DNA of 64,000 bases, taken from contig NZ_JABAFO010000002.1 of the NCBI RefSeq assembly GCF_012843675.1, positions 153,504 to 217,503 on the forward strand, given 5' to 3'. This document shows, in pieces, positions 15,218 through 23,513 of this stretch (its first letter is position 1; each line of letters begins with the position of its first letter). The notes under the pieces are model-generated. The model was not told where the DNA came from and made no database searches. It saw only the letters and a program-made list of their open reading frames with translations. Origin of the DNA: Lactobacillus sp. MRS-253-APC-2B. GTDB taxonomy: Bacteria > Bacillota > Bacilli > Lactobacillales > Lactobacillaceae. The position numbers and the translations under genes were made by a program.

Positions 15218-16128
15218 TGAGTAAAGCACCGCTGCAACCGGCTGCTGCCGACTATATCAAACAACTGAAAATCGAAAATCGGCTGGCCCAAAATACTATC
15301 ACCAGTTACCAGCGTGATCTTTTGGATGCCGTTCGCTATTTACAAGATACGCATGCTGACTGGCAAGATGTTGATCAAACGGCAGTCATGGCTTTTTTGG
15401 ATCAGCTAAAACAACAGGGCGTGGCTAGAGAAACCATCAATCGTCATATCGTCAGTCTGCGTCAGCTCTATAAGTATCTGCGTCAGATGGGTCGGGTTGA
15501 TGTTGACCCTTTGGCTAATTTGACGACTGCGGCTATTCCGGCTAAACAGACCCCCGTTATGTCGACCAGCCAGATTGCGGCTCTTTTAGCCGTACCAAAC
15601 GTTAACAATCGAACCGGACTGCGGGATCGAGCAATTTTTGAGCTGCTGTATGCAACCGGAATGCGCGTCAACGAACTGCTGAGTCTTAAGGTAGCAGATA
15701 TTGACCTAAATGCACAGCTGGTTATGCCGCATGATCGATCAGGACGCACCAGGGTCGTGCCAATCAGTGATGAATGCACGAAATGGCTCAAGCGCTACGC
15801 TGATGAGTCTCGTTTTAAACTGATGCGTGATGACACCGACGTTTTCTTCTTGAACAATCGGGGTCAGTCCTTGACTCGTCAAGCAATCTGGCAAAAATTG
15901 CGCTCAGCCGGTAGCCGGGCTGAATTGGAATTGGACGTAACGCCGGATGTCTTAAGGGCCACTTTTGCCCACGAAATGCTGGTCAATGGGGCCGATCTCA
16001 GGGCCGTTCAAATAATGCTTGGTCATCAGTCGCTGAGTACGACGGAACGCTATGCACCAAGCGATGACGTTCACCTGGCTGCTCAGTATCGGCAGTATCA
16101 TCCCCAATCAATAAACGAGGTGGAATAA
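15217..16128 (+). CDS. xerD: Tyrosine recombinase XerD, with two changed catalytic positions
   Basis: This 303-residue protein lies in the conserved xerD-ribT-scpAB locus and would act with XerC at dif to resolve chromosome dimers. A core-binding domain (about residues 8-90) precedes the catalytic domain. Arg150 (ATGMRVNELL), Arg247, His270 (MLGHQSLSTT) and Tyr279 are present. Two positions differ from E. coli XerD: the Lys172 equivalent is Arg174 (PHDRSGRTR) and the His244 equivalent is Asp244 (TPDVLRATF). Activity may be reduced or altered. The start overlaps the cvfB stop by one base. Confidence 0.88.
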   Translation: MSKAPLQPAAADYIKQLKIENRLAQNTITSYQRDLLDAVRYLQDTHADWQDVDQTAVMAFLDQLKQQGVARETINRHIVSLRQLYKYLRQMGRVDVDPLANLTTAAIPAKQTPVMSTSQIAALLAVPNVNNRTGLRDRAIFELLYATGMRVNELLSLKVADIDLNAQLVMPHDRSGRTRVVPISDECTKWLKRYADESRFKLMRDDTDVFFLNNRGQSLTRQAIWQKLRSAGSRAELELDVTPDVLRATFAHEMLVNGADLRAVQIMLGHQSLSTTERYAPSDDVHLAAQYRQYHPQSINEVE

Positions 16129-16130
16129 TT

Positions 16131-16493
16131 ATGCTGGTGCCATATCGCAAGGACTATCGTAAAATCATTCTGGGTATTTTGTCATTTATTCCCAGCCTGC
16201 ATGATTATGATCGCGTGGCTGAGGAAGTGGATTGGTCACTGGGGGTCGGCAACCCGATTTATCTGTGGCAAAATGATGAGGATGGCGATTTCAGCGGTGC
16301 GGCCATTATCGAACTGGGACCAGAGTATGTTTTGATTCGCCGAATTTCGTTTCTGCCCAGCGAGCGTTCAGGCAAAAACGTCTATGCCTTTTTAACGGCG
16401 CTGCACCAAAAGTATGCCAATCGGCGCTTGATGGGAACCATGGCTACGCAGCCTTTGATTACAAATTGGGAGAAAACGAATGAAAAACAATGA
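16131..16493 (+). CDS. ribT: RibT-like GNAT-fold protein
   Basis: The 120-residue product resembles B. subtilis RibT in length and in pattern: MLVPYRKDYRKIILGILSF at the N-terminus, LWQNDEDG, and RRISFLPSERSGKN, which corresponds to the GNAT acetyl-CoA loop. RibT is encoded at the end of the rib operon in bacilli and its reaction is not settled. In lactobacilli it commonly lies between xerD and scpA, as here. It starts two bases after xerD ends with GAGGTGGAA as ribosome site, and its end overlaps scpA by 14 bases. Confidence 0.8.
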   Translation: MLVPYRKDYRKIILGILSFIPSLHDYDRVAEEVDWSLGVGNPIYLWQNDEDGDFSGAAIIELGPEYVLIRRISFLPSERSGKNVYAFLTALHQKYANRRLMGTMATQPLITNWEKTNEKQ

Positions 16494-17250
16494 AAATCAG
16501 CTGCTGCAGCACCCATACCAGCCCAACATCAAGCTTGCGGATTTTGAGGGCCCACTTGATCTATTGCTGCATTTGATTCGTCAGTCTGAAATGGATATCT
16601 ATGACATTCAGATTGCTGAGATTACGGGACAATACATGCAATATCTGCGTCAGATGCAGCAGCATCAACTAGAGGTTGCCGGTGAGTATTTCGTCATGGC
16701 AGCAACTTTAATGGCGATTAAGAGCCAGATGCTTTTGCCTAAGCCGTCCGTACCAGAAGATGAGGAACCAATTGAAGAGGATCCACGTGAAGAGCTGGTT
16801 GAACAGCTGCTGGAATATCAGCGTTACAAACAGGCTGCTGAAAAGCTCAAGGATAAAGAGGCTTTTCGGCAAAAAGAGTTTACGCGTACAGCGATGGCGG
16901 TGCCAGCGGAATTTATTCACTCTCAAACGGCACCTGGAACAACGCTCGAACAGCTCAAAGAAGCTTTTGAGCAGGTTTTGAAACGACACCAGGCACTTGA
17001 GCCCGAAACGGCTACCGTGGCGCCAGAAAAGACGACCGTTGAAGAGCGAATTCAGTTTGTCATGCAGCGAGTCAGACAAGGAGCAGTTGCTTTTGAGGAA
17101 CTGTTTGAGGATCTAAAAACGCGTGATAATCTGGTGACGACGTTTTTAGCCGTTTTAGAACTGGCCAAACATCGCCGCGTCGTTTTGCATCAAGCGGCCC
17201 GGTTTGCACCATTGATTTTGACGCCTGGAAAAATAAGTGAGGAAGATTAA
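16480..17250 (+). CDS. scpA: Segregation and condensation protein A
   Basis: ScpA is the kleisin that bridges the Smc dimer and binds ScpB in the bacterial condensin. The 256-residue protein has the family N-terminus FEGPLDLLLHLIRQSEMDIYD, then a helical acidic middle (PEDEEPIEEDPREELVEQLL), and a C-terminal winged helix with FLAVLELAKHRRVVLHQ. Length is normal for the family. GGGAGAAAACG precedes the start, which overlaps ribT. scpB starts two bases after its stop, matching the usual paired arrangement. Confidence 0.95.
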   Translation: MKNNENQLLQHPYQPNIKLADFEGPLDLLLHLIRQSEMDIYDIQIAEITGQYMQYLRQMQQHQLEVAGEYFVMAATLMAIKSQMLLPKPSVPEDEEPIEEDPREELVEQLLEYQRYKQAAEKLKDKEAFRQKEFTRTAMAVPAEFIHSQTAPGTTLEQLKEAFEQVLKRHQALEPETATVAPEKTTVEERIQFVMQRVRQGAVAFEELFEDLKTRDNLVTTFLAVLELAKHRRVVLHQAARFAPLILTPGKISEED

Positions 17251-17252
17251 GC

Positions 17253-17873
17253 TTGAACCCATTAGCTGAAATTGAAGGTCTGCTGTTTATCAGTGGCGAT
17301 GAAGGCATCTCGCTAGGAGATCTGTCTAAGGTTACGGGATATTTGAAACCGGCAGTTCTGGAGATGATTGCGCAGTTAAAAGAAAAATATCAGCAAGATG
17401 AAAACTGTGCCTTAACGCTTTTGGACAGCGACTCGGTCTATCGATTGGCAACCAAGGCCCAATTGGCCGACGTCATGCAGCACTACTTTGAAGAGCCGCT
17501 GACAACGCCGCTTACCCAAACGTTGCTGGAGGTATTGGCCATCGTTGCTTATAAGCAGCCATTGACGCGTCTTGAAATTGATGAGATTCGTGGCGTACAA
17601 AGCTCTGGATCGCTTCAAAAGCTGACGGCGCGCGGCTTGGTTGAGACGCACGGTCGCCTGGCAGTTCCAGGACGTCCGTTTTTATATGTTACGACGCCGG
17701 CCTTTTTGGACTACTTTGGTTTGACGACATTGGATGAGCTGCCGGCTCTAGACAAAAATCTGCAGCCAGAAGACTTGGATGGCGATATCTTCTTGCGGGC
17801 ACTGCAGTCGCGACAAATGAGAAAGGAAATATCAGAAAATGAAGATGGAAAGACTCCAAAAAGCAATGGCTGA
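17253..17873 (+). CDS. scpB: Segregation and condensation protein B
   Basis: ScpB dimers bind ScpA and stabilise the Smc complex. The 206-residue protein has two winged-helix domains: EIEGLLFISGDEGISLGDL at the N-terminus and a second with TLLEVLAIVAYKQPLTRLEI and a GRPFLYVTT strand. The C-terminal tail is acidic and polar. The start is TTG with GAGGAAG eight bases upstream. The 3' end overlaps rluB by 35 bases. Confidence 0.94.
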   Translation: MNPLAEIEGLLFISGDEGISLGDLSKVTGYLKPAVLEMIAQLKEKYQQDENCALTLLDSDSVYRLATKAQLADVMQHYFEEPLTTPLTQTLLEVLAIVAYKQPLTRLEIDEIRGVQSSGSLQKLTARGLVETHGRLAVPGRPFLYVTTPAFLDYFGLTTLDELPALDKNLQPEDLDGDIFLRALQSRQMRKEISENEDGKTPKSNG

Positions 17874-18561
17874 GGCCGGCGTGGCCAGTCGACGGGCCTC
17901 GGAGAAACTGATTGCTCAAGGCCACGTCAAGGTCAATGGCAAGCTGGTTACTGAACTGGGCACCAAGGTCAGCTCCAGTGATCAGGTAACGGTTGACGGC
18001 GTTCCACTAGAGCGTGAGCAGCCGGAATACTACCTGCTCAATAAGCCGCGGGGTGTTATCACGTCAGCTCATGATGAGCATGGTCGCCGCACCGTGGTCG
18101 ATATTTTAAAAGACGGCGGCGTAACCTCGCGTATTTATCCGGTTGGACGACTGGATTACGATACGACGGGCGTTTTGCTGCTGACCAATGATGGCGCACT
18201 GGCCAACAAGCTCATGCATCCTAAGTTTGAGATTGAAAAGACCTACGTTGCCAAGGTTAAGGGCTTGATTTCCAACCATGATCTGGAACAGCTGCGTCAT
18301 GGCGTGATGATCGATGGTAAAAAGACCAAAGAGGCCAAACCCAAGCTGCTTAAAGTTGACAAGGAACATCGTGTCTCGGTCGTGCGGCTGACGATTCACG
18401 AAGGCCGCTATCACCAGGTTAAAAAGATGTTTAAGGCGGTCGGTCACCCGGTTCAAAAACTGACGCGGGAAAGTGATGGCATTCTAAATCTAAAGGGACT
18501 GCCAGGCGGTCAATGGCGTGAGCTGAAGATGGATGAGATCAATGCCTTAAAAAAACTATAA
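17839..18561 (+). CDS. rluB: 23S rRNA pseudouridine synthase B
   Basis: The 240-residue enzyme belongs to the RsuA/RluB family and would make a pseudouridine in the peptidyl-transferase region of 23S rRNA. An S4 RNA-binding domain (MERLQKAMAEAGVASRRASE) occupies the first 60 residues. The catalytic Asp lies in VGRLDYDTTGVLLLTNDG near residue 100, and the C-terminus has GRYHQVKKMFKAVGH. The ATG at 17839 lies inside scpB, with AAAGGA about 12 bases upstream; a second ATG six bases later is also possible. The scpA-scpB-rluB order is conserved in Firmicutes. Confidence 0.93.
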   Translation: MKMERLQKAMAEAGVASRRASEKLIAQGHVKVNGKLVTELGTKVSSSDQVTVDGVPLEREQPEYYLLNKPRGVITSAHDEHGRRTVVDILKDGGVTSRIYPVGRLDYDTTGVLLLTNDGALANKLMHPKFEIEKTYVAKVKGLISNHDLEQLRHGVMIDGKKTKEAKPKLLKVDKEHRVSVVRLTIHEGRYHQVKKMFKAVGHPVQKLTRESDGILNLKGLPGGQWRELKMDEINALKKL

Positions 18562-18569
18562 GCATCAAA

Positions 18570-18598
18570 TTGAAGAAAAAGTTTGCTTATGCTATAGT
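18570..18598 (+). promoter_or_regulatory. Promoter of the riboflavin-transporter transcript
   Basis: TTGAAG and TATAGT with a 17-base spacer that ends in TGC (extended -10). The FMN riboswitch begins about 36 bases downstream. Confidence 0.75.
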
Positions 18599-18633
18599 GT
18601 AATCGTTCATGAAATTAATTTAATAATAGGTTT

Positions 18634-18756
18634 ATCTTCAAGGCAGGGTGTGATTCCCGACCGGCGGTAAAAGCCCGCAACCCGATGACAGATTGGTTAT
18701 CGGTGGAACCTGGCGTAATTCCAGGTGCCGACAGTATAGTCTGGTATATAGAAGAT
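18634..18756 (+). ncRNA. FMN riboswitch (RFN element)
   Basis: The closing P1 stem is ATCTTC (18634-18639) with GAAGAT (18751-18756). The conserved core AGGCAGGGTGTGATTCCCGA, CCGGCGGT, AAAGCCCGC, and later GGTGGAACCTGGCGTAATTCC, GGTGCCGAC and AGTATAGTCTGG match the six-stem RFN pattern. A strong terminator follows before ribU, so FMN binding should stop transcription of the riboflavin transporter. Confidence 0.97.
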
Positions 18757-18780
18757 TTTCGCTTATACGAAATCAATGAC

Positions 18781-18816
18781 AGCCGCTGATGAACCGTTTT
18801 CATCAGCGGCTTTTTT
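18781..18816 (+). terminator. Riboswitch-controlled terminator before ribU
   Basis: AGCCGCTGATGA and TCATCAGCGGCT form a 12-base stem, followed by six T. It is the expression platform of the FMN riboswitch. Confidence 0.92.
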
Positions 18817-18867
18817 CGTTGGGCGAGCAGCCCCGGAGATGACCTTCAATTTTGGGAGGTTTTAATC

Positions 18868-19443
18868 ATGACAGTTTCTCGTATCCGTATCCAGCGCCTG
18901 GCTGGGATCGCCTGCTTGAGCGCACTGGCATTTGTATTGATGATGCTGGAGTTTCCAATCGTTCCGGTTGCCGCTTATCTAAAGCTGGACTTTTCTGACA
19001 TACCCGTATTGCTGGGAACGCTGATCTATGGTCCAGTCGGCGGTATCATTATCGCAGCCATCAAGTGCTTGATTCATGCATTGGTCTACGGCTTTTCGAT
19101 TGGTGAGCTGCTGGGGGTCGGCAGTGACTTTATTTCTTCTTTGGCCTTGATGCTGCCATTTGCCTGGGCAGCTAAGAAGGCCTCGCTGAAGCCGGCACGT
19201 CGCTACTTGCTGGGAACCGTATCCGGGACGCTGGTTTTGACGGTTGTAATGTCTTTACTTAATCTGTGGGTTCTGACGCCGCTTTACATGAAGATTTGGG
19301 GCTGGAAGCCAACGATGCCGATCGCTTCTTTGGTGGCATTGGGTGTAGTACCTTTTAACCTTATCAAAGGCCTTTTGGTTGGCGGGGTCTCCTCGCTTTT
19401 GGCAATGCGCCTGTCCAATTGGCTGGCTAAGCATCAAATGTAA
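18868..19443 (+). CDS. ribU: Riboflavin ECF transporter substrate-binding protein RibU
   Basis: RibU is the membrane S component that binds riboflavin and works with the shared EcfAA'T module. The 191-residue protein has six hydrophobic segments and family signatures: KLDFSDIPVLLGTLIYGPVGG after the first helices, and SLLNLWVLTPLYMK in the middle. GGGAGG lies about ten bases before the ATG. Control by the upstream FMN riboswitch agrees with the function and suggests the organism imports riboflavin. The shared ECF ATPase and T genes are not in this window. Confidence 0.95.
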   Translation: MTVSRIRIQRLAGIACLSALAFVLMMLEFPIVPVAAYLKLDFSDIPVLLGTLIYGPVGGIIIAAIKCLIHALVYGFSIGELLGVGSDFISSLALMLPFAWAAKKASLKPARRYLLGTVSGTLVLTVVMSLLNLWVLTPLYMKIWGWKPTMPIASLVALGVVPFNLIKGLLVGGVSSLLAMRLSNWLAKHQM

Positions 19444-19455
19444 CATTAACCAGAC

Positions 19456-19523
19456 GACTGCTAACGGAGGATCCAAGACCAATTTTAATTGGCATGCGGA
19501 TAAGACGGTGGCAGTCTTTTTTT
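19456..19523 (+). terminator. Terminator after ribU
   Basis: GACTGC (19456-19461) pairs with GCAGTC (19511-19516) before seven T. Inside is a CCAATTTTAATTGG hairpin. Confidence 0.65.
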
Positions 19524-19575
19524 GTTTGATGAAATTTCGTAAAATCAGCATATAGTATCTTGAGGGGGTGAAACA

Positions 19576-20637
19576 ATGAAGAGCTATTTTATTGAAATGT
19601 TGACCGATCAGCCCAGAAGAACGGCGGTCCTGCGCAATACCGTCAAAAACAAGCGGACGGTGGCAACATTGTTTTGGGCACGCGAATACGGTATTTTAAA
19701 GTGGCTGGGAGCTGCTCCGAGACTGACGGTCAATGACTTTGAACAATGGCTCGCTCAAATGACGCAGGCAGGCTTGGTCAAAGTAGATGATCAGCTGGCT
19801 TGGCTCACCCCCAATGGCATTGCTGAAAAAGAAAAATTTTTAAAGACACATTATCAGCCGCGGCTCGGTGACTGGTTTTGGCTGGGCAGAACTGATCAGC
19901 TGGCTCCGCGCGTCTTATTGGCAACGCAAGCGGTCAGTCAATTTGCCTACCACCAGAACCATTATGTTCCATTGAATCTGGCACCGGCCGAACTTTATTT
20001 TGTCCGCCAGTGGTTTTATAAAAACCGAGTTCAAATCATCGATAATTGGGATCAGGAACTACAGCAGGCGGCTTTTAATCTGGCCAAGCTGGATGAAAGG
20101 CTGGCCAAACTGCTGGTTTTTTCCTTACCTGGTTATCAAGCAACGGGCTGGACGCTTGACCAGGCAGCTTTGGCCCTGGATGCTTCGACTGATGAGATTA
20201 TGGTTATGGAGCGCGATATCTGGCTGGGAATTGGCTATCTGGCACTCAATCAGCCTGGCAGCTTAATGAATCAATTATTGGCTGATCGCCTGCATGAAAC
20301 GCCGCTTAATCATAGTGCTGCAGTAACGCTGCAAATGTTTGAGCAGGGGATGTCTATTGATCGGATCAGTCAAAAAAGGCGGCTAAAACTGGGAACGATT
20401 CGTGAACACATCTTGGAAGCAGCGATCTTTATGCCACGTTTAATCGATCTTAAGCGTTTGATTGATCCCAAACAGGTTCGGCAACTGACTGAACGCTATC
20501 ATGGCGTACCGGCTGACTGGACGTTTATGCCACCGGTTGCTGAGCCATTAACCACAGCTGACAAAGCCCAAAATGAGCAGGCCTTTTTTGAGTATCGGCT
20601 TTTCCAGATTATCAAAGGGGGCCAAAATGATGAATGA
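19576..20637 (+). CDS. YpbB-like helix-turn-helix protein paired with recQ
   Basis: The 353-residue protein matches the position and layout of B. subtilis YpbB, found next to recQ in many Firmicutes. The C-terminal region (about residues 250-300, VTLQMFEQGMSIDRISQKRR followed by LGTIREHILEAAIF) is the helicase-associated helix-turn-helix domain also found at the end of RecQ-family proteins. The N-terminal part is helical and unassigned. A domain split off from RecQ that helps it bind DNA is a reasonable inference. GGGGGTG precedes the ATG. It overlaps recQ by about 11 bases, so the two are coupled. Confidence 0.75.
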   Translation: MKSYFIEMLTDQPRRTAVLRNTVKNKRTVATLFWAREYGILKWLGAAPRLTVNDFEQWLAQMTQAGLVKVDDQLAWLTPNGIAEKEKFLKTHYQPRLGDWFWLGRTDQLAPRVLLATQAVSQFAYHQNHYVPLNLAPAELYFVRQWFYKNRVQIIDNWDQELQQAAFNLAKLDERLAKLLVFSLPGYQATGWTLDQAALALDASTDEIMVMERDIWLGIGYLALNQPGSLMNQLLADRLHETPLNHSAAVTLQMFEQGMSIDRISQKRRLKLGTIREHILEAAIFMPRLIDLKRLIDPKQVRQLTERYHGVPADWTFMPPVAEPLTTADKAQNEQAFFEYRLFQIIKGGQNDE

Positions 20638-22078
20638 AGATATACTTTATCAAACACTCAAGCAGCGATTTGGCTTTGACGAATTTCGACCTGGTCAAAA
20701 AGAGACAATTGAGGCCGTCTTAAAGCGAGAAGACGTCCTGGCAGTACTGCCAACCGGCGCGGGTAAGACGCTGCTTTATCAACTACCGGGTTATTTAATG
20801 GCTGGCAGCGTCTTGATCGTTTCGCCGCTGATCTCTTTAATGCAGGATCAAGTTGATCGGTTGCGTCAGCGAGGTGAGCGCAGCGTTGTGATGCTGAATG
20901 CCACATTGACTGGCCGATCAAGGCAGCAGGTCTTAAAGAATCTGCGCAGCTATCGCTTTATTTTTGCTTCACCAGAGATTTTGGCTCAGCCGCCGATTAA
21001 ACAAGCGCTAAGAAATTGTCAGATCAGTCTGTTGGTAATTGACGAAGCACACTGTATTTCACAATGGGGGCCGGATTTTCGTCCTGAGTACCTATTGCTC
21101 AAAAATATTAAAAAAGAACTGCAAAATCCACCGATCCTGTTGTTAACGGCCACGGCGACGCCACGCGTTCAAGCTGATATTTTACAAAAGATGGATCTTA
21201 ATTACGAACGGGTCAAAAAAGTAATTCGTTCGGTCAATCGTCCCAACATCTTTTTGGCAGTCGATCGGGTAGCCAACGATCAAGAAAAGCGCAAGCATCT
21301 GTCTCAGTGGCTGCATCAGCTGGGTGGTGGTGGGATCGTCTACTTTTCCAGCCGCCGCTTAGCTAATGAACTGGCTGGTGAGCTGGCAGCAGCAACTGGA
21401 TTTGGGGTTGCGGCATATCACGCTGGCATCTCGGCAATCGATCGGTTTCGCATACAACAACAGTTCATGCATGGCCAGCTGCAGATTGTCTGTGCCACCA
21501 GTGCGTTTGGGATGGGTATTGATAAGGATGATATTCGCTATGTCATTCATTATCATTTGCCGGGCAGTCTGGAAAGCTACGTTCAAGAAATTGGGCGCGC
21601 CGGCCGTAATCAAAAACCGGCGCTGGCCTTGCTGATGTACGCACCTGGTGATGAACAGATCCCAAGACAGCTTAGCCAAATTGAGCTGCCCAGTCAGATA
21701 GTCGTTGAAAAGGTGCAAAAACATGAGCTGCCAAGTCAGGCACTGGGCCCACAGGCTGAACTGATCGAGTTTTATCTAGCGCATGGCTGGGCTTATGCAA
21801 AGCTTTACACCATGCTTAAAAAAAGAAGCCAGCTTACGGAGCGGCAGTTAGGGGCAATGCTTGACTACGTTAATGAAACACGGTGCCGGCGGGCCAAGAT
21901 CATGCGTTATTTTGGTGAACGGCCGGTTGAAGAAAATGTTTGCTGTGATTGTCATCAAAATGACTGGCAGCTGAGTGACCTCAAACTACCAACTCCCCCA
22001 GCTCTAGTTATCGCTGATCAATGGGACTGGCAAAAGCAGCTGCGAATTCTGTTTGCCAAGGAATCGAAATCTGGCTAG
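20627..22078 (+). CDS. recQ: RecQ-type ATP-dependent DNA helicase
   Basis: The 483-residue protein is a superfamily 2 DNA helicase of the RecQ family for recombination and repair. Motifs in order are FRPGQKETIEAVL, Walker A PTGAGKT, DEAHCISQWG (motif II), LLTATATPRV (III), CATSAFGMGIDK (V) and QEIGRAGRN (VI). A zinc-binding region follows (CRRAKIMRYF, then a CCDC cluster). The C-terminal HRDC domain of long RecQ proteins is missing, as in the short Bacillus form. GGGGGCC precedes the tandem ATGATG; either could be used. A longer frame from 20573 would lie inside the previous gene. Confidence 0.93.
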   Translation: MMNEDILYQTLKQRFGFDEFRPGQKETIEAVLKREDVLAVLPTGAGKTLLYQLPGYLMAGSVLIVSPLISLMQDQVDRLRQRGERSVVMLNATLTGRSRQQVLKNLRSYRFIFASPEILAQPPIKQALRNCQISLLVIDEAHCISQWGPDFRPEYLLLKNIKKELQNPPILLLTATATPRVQADILQKMDLNYERVKKVIRSVNRPNIFLAVDRVANDQEKRKHLSQWLHQLGGGGIVYFSSRRLANELAGELAAATGFGVAAYHAGISAIDRFRIQQQFMHGQLQIVCATSAFGMGIDKDDIRYVIHYHLPGSLESYVQEIGRAGRNQKPALALLMYAPGDEQIPRQLSQIELPSQIVVEKVQKHELPSQALGPQAELIEFYLAHGWAYAKLYTMLKKRSQLTERQLGAMLDYVNETRCRRAKIMRYFGERPVEENVCCDCHQNDWQLSDLKLPTPPALVIADQWDWQKQLRILFAKESKSG

Positions 22079-22141
22079 ACAGGCATGGCTTTTTTGCGCT
22101 ACAATCGATTCAATCACTGAAATATAAAGGAGCGTTCGTTA

Positions 22142-22735
22142 ATGAGTGAACGACGTGAGGACCATCGTCAGGAGGCCGGTAAGCTTTGGGACAAGACCTT
22201 TGAGGACAATCAAGATCTTGATGATTCCGGTCACCTGTCGCGTACGGCCCATCGTAAGCAAAGCTCGCATAATTCACGAATCACGACGATTCTGATCGTT
22301 TTAATCGTGATTTTGGCAGCAACCCCAATCATTTATTGGGTACATCATGAGCAGTCCTTCAATCATCCGCAGCAAACGGAAAAGGTTGCTCAAGCCACAT
22401 CGAGCAAGGTAAAAAAAGCGTCCAGCCACGCGAAGTCTAAAACAAAAGCTAAATCCCAGTCCAAGACAGCCTCTGCCAAGTCGCAGGCCAAAAGCAGCGA
22501 GAATGAGGCTGAGCCAACCAGCATTACCAGTACTCAGAGCAGCTCAACGTCAAGTACGGCTGCCAGTACCTCATCAACCAGTCAAAGTGGTGCTAAGTAT
22601 GCCACGGTTGAATCAGGACAGGGTATCTATCGCGTGGCGGCTAATAATGGACTGACGGTTGCGGAACTGGCCAGTCTCAACAACATATCACCCAATGCAC
22701 CGCTGCATCCAGGCCAGCGGCTGCGGGTCAAATAA
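22142..22735 (+). CDS. Membrane-anchored LysM protein
   Basis: The 197-residue protein has a charged cytoplasmic N-terminus of about 45 residues, one membrane segment (about residues 48-67, ILIVLIVILAATPIIYWV), a long Ser/Ala/Lys/Thr-rich linker, and a C-terminal LysM domain (about 153-197, ending HPGQRLRVK) that should bind peptidoglycan. No catalytic domain is present. It resembles YpbE of B. subtilis, also encoded by recQ. AAAGGAG precedes the ATG. It probably links the membrane to the wall; a precise role is not known. Confidence 0.82.
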   Translation: MSERREDHRQEAGKLWDKTFEDNQDLDDSGHLSRTAHRKQSSHNSRITTILIVLIVILAATPIIYWVHHEQSFNHPQQTEKVAQATSSKVKKASSHAKSKTKAKSQSKTASAKSQAKSSENEAEPTSITSTQSSSTSSTAASTSSTSQSGAKYATVESGQGIYRVAANNGLTVAELASLNNISPNAPLHPGQRLRVK

Positions 22736-22754
22736 AAGGGGAATTTGAATTTTT

Positions 22755-23435
22755 ATGGAAAAAGGATTGCAAGTGGCCATTGATGGTCCAGCTTCATCGG
22801 GCAAAAGCACGGTTGCCAAAATCATTGCCAAGCGATTTGGCTATGTTTACTGTGATACGGGTGCCATGTATCGGTCAGTAACGTGGGCGGCATTGAAAAA
22901 TGGGATTGCCGTCAGTGATACCAAGGACGTTATTGAGCTGGCTCGCCAGATCAAGATTACGTTTGAACCTGGTGAGCCGGATCAGCGCGTGTTCGTTGAC
23001 GGTCATGAAGTCACCAAAGACATCCGCACTGAACAAATTGCAGCCAACGTTTCGGCAGTAGCCGCGATTCCTGAGGTTCGCGAGCAAATGGTTGAACAGC
23101 AGCGTCAAATCGCGCAGGCTGGTGGTATCGTAATGGACGGCCGTGACATTGGAACAACGGTGCTCCCTAATGCGCAGGTCAAGGTATTTTTGGTTGCCAG
23201 TGCTCATGAGCGGGCACGGCGTCGTTATGAAGAAAACCTGCAAAAAGGCTTAGCTACGCAATCATTGGCTGAACTGGAAGCAGCCATCAAGCTGCGGGAT
23301 CAAAAAGATTCTACGCGCAAAGTCTCGCCGCTGACCCAGGCCAAAGATGCGATTTTAATTGATACGACGAGCTTAACGATTGATCAGGTAGTTGATGAAA
23401 TCAGCGCACTGATCAAAAAAAACCAGGACAATTAA
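22755..23435 (+). CDS. cmk: Cytidylate kinase
   Basis: CMP/dCMP kinase supplies CDP for nucleic acid and lipid synthesis. The 226-residue protein has the P-loop GPASSGKSTVAK, then FGYVYCDTGAMYRSVT, the mid-region MDGRDIGTTVLP, and the Arg-rich lid ARRRYEENLQKG. Length matches the usual form. It precedes rpsA, an order conserved across many bacteria. AAAGGGG lies upstream of the ATG. Confidence 0.96.
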   Translation: MEKGLQVAIDGPASSGKSTVAKIIAKRFGYVYCDTGAMYRSVTWAALKNGIAVSDTKDVIELARQIKITFEPGEPDQRVFVDGHEVTKDIRTEQIAANVSAVAAIPEVREQMVEQQRQIAQAGGIVMDGRDIGTTVLPNAQVKVFLVASAHERARRRYEENLQKGLATQSLAELEAAIKLRDQKDSTRKVSPLTQAKDAILIDTTSLTIDQVVDEISALIKKNQDN

Positions 23436-23459
23436 TTCTAAACACTGGTAAACTTGGTT

Positions 23460-23488
23460 CAACTCTAGTAAAATAGTGCCTAGAGTTG
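23460..23488. promoter_or_regulatory. 9-base inverted repeat before rpsA
   Basis: CAACTCTAG and CTAGAGTTG flank TAAAATAGTGC. The TAAAAT resembles a -10, which would put the repeat over a promoter. It may be an operator or an RNA hairpin in the rpsA leader. Confidence 0.4.
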
Positions 23489-23513
23489 ATTGTTGCAAGG
23501 AGGATTTTTTTTA

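Noticed and set aside
15217..16128. XerD gene as part of a mobile element
   Set aside because: It lies in the conserved cvfB-xerD-ribT-scpAB operon with overlapping genes, which is a housekeeping context.
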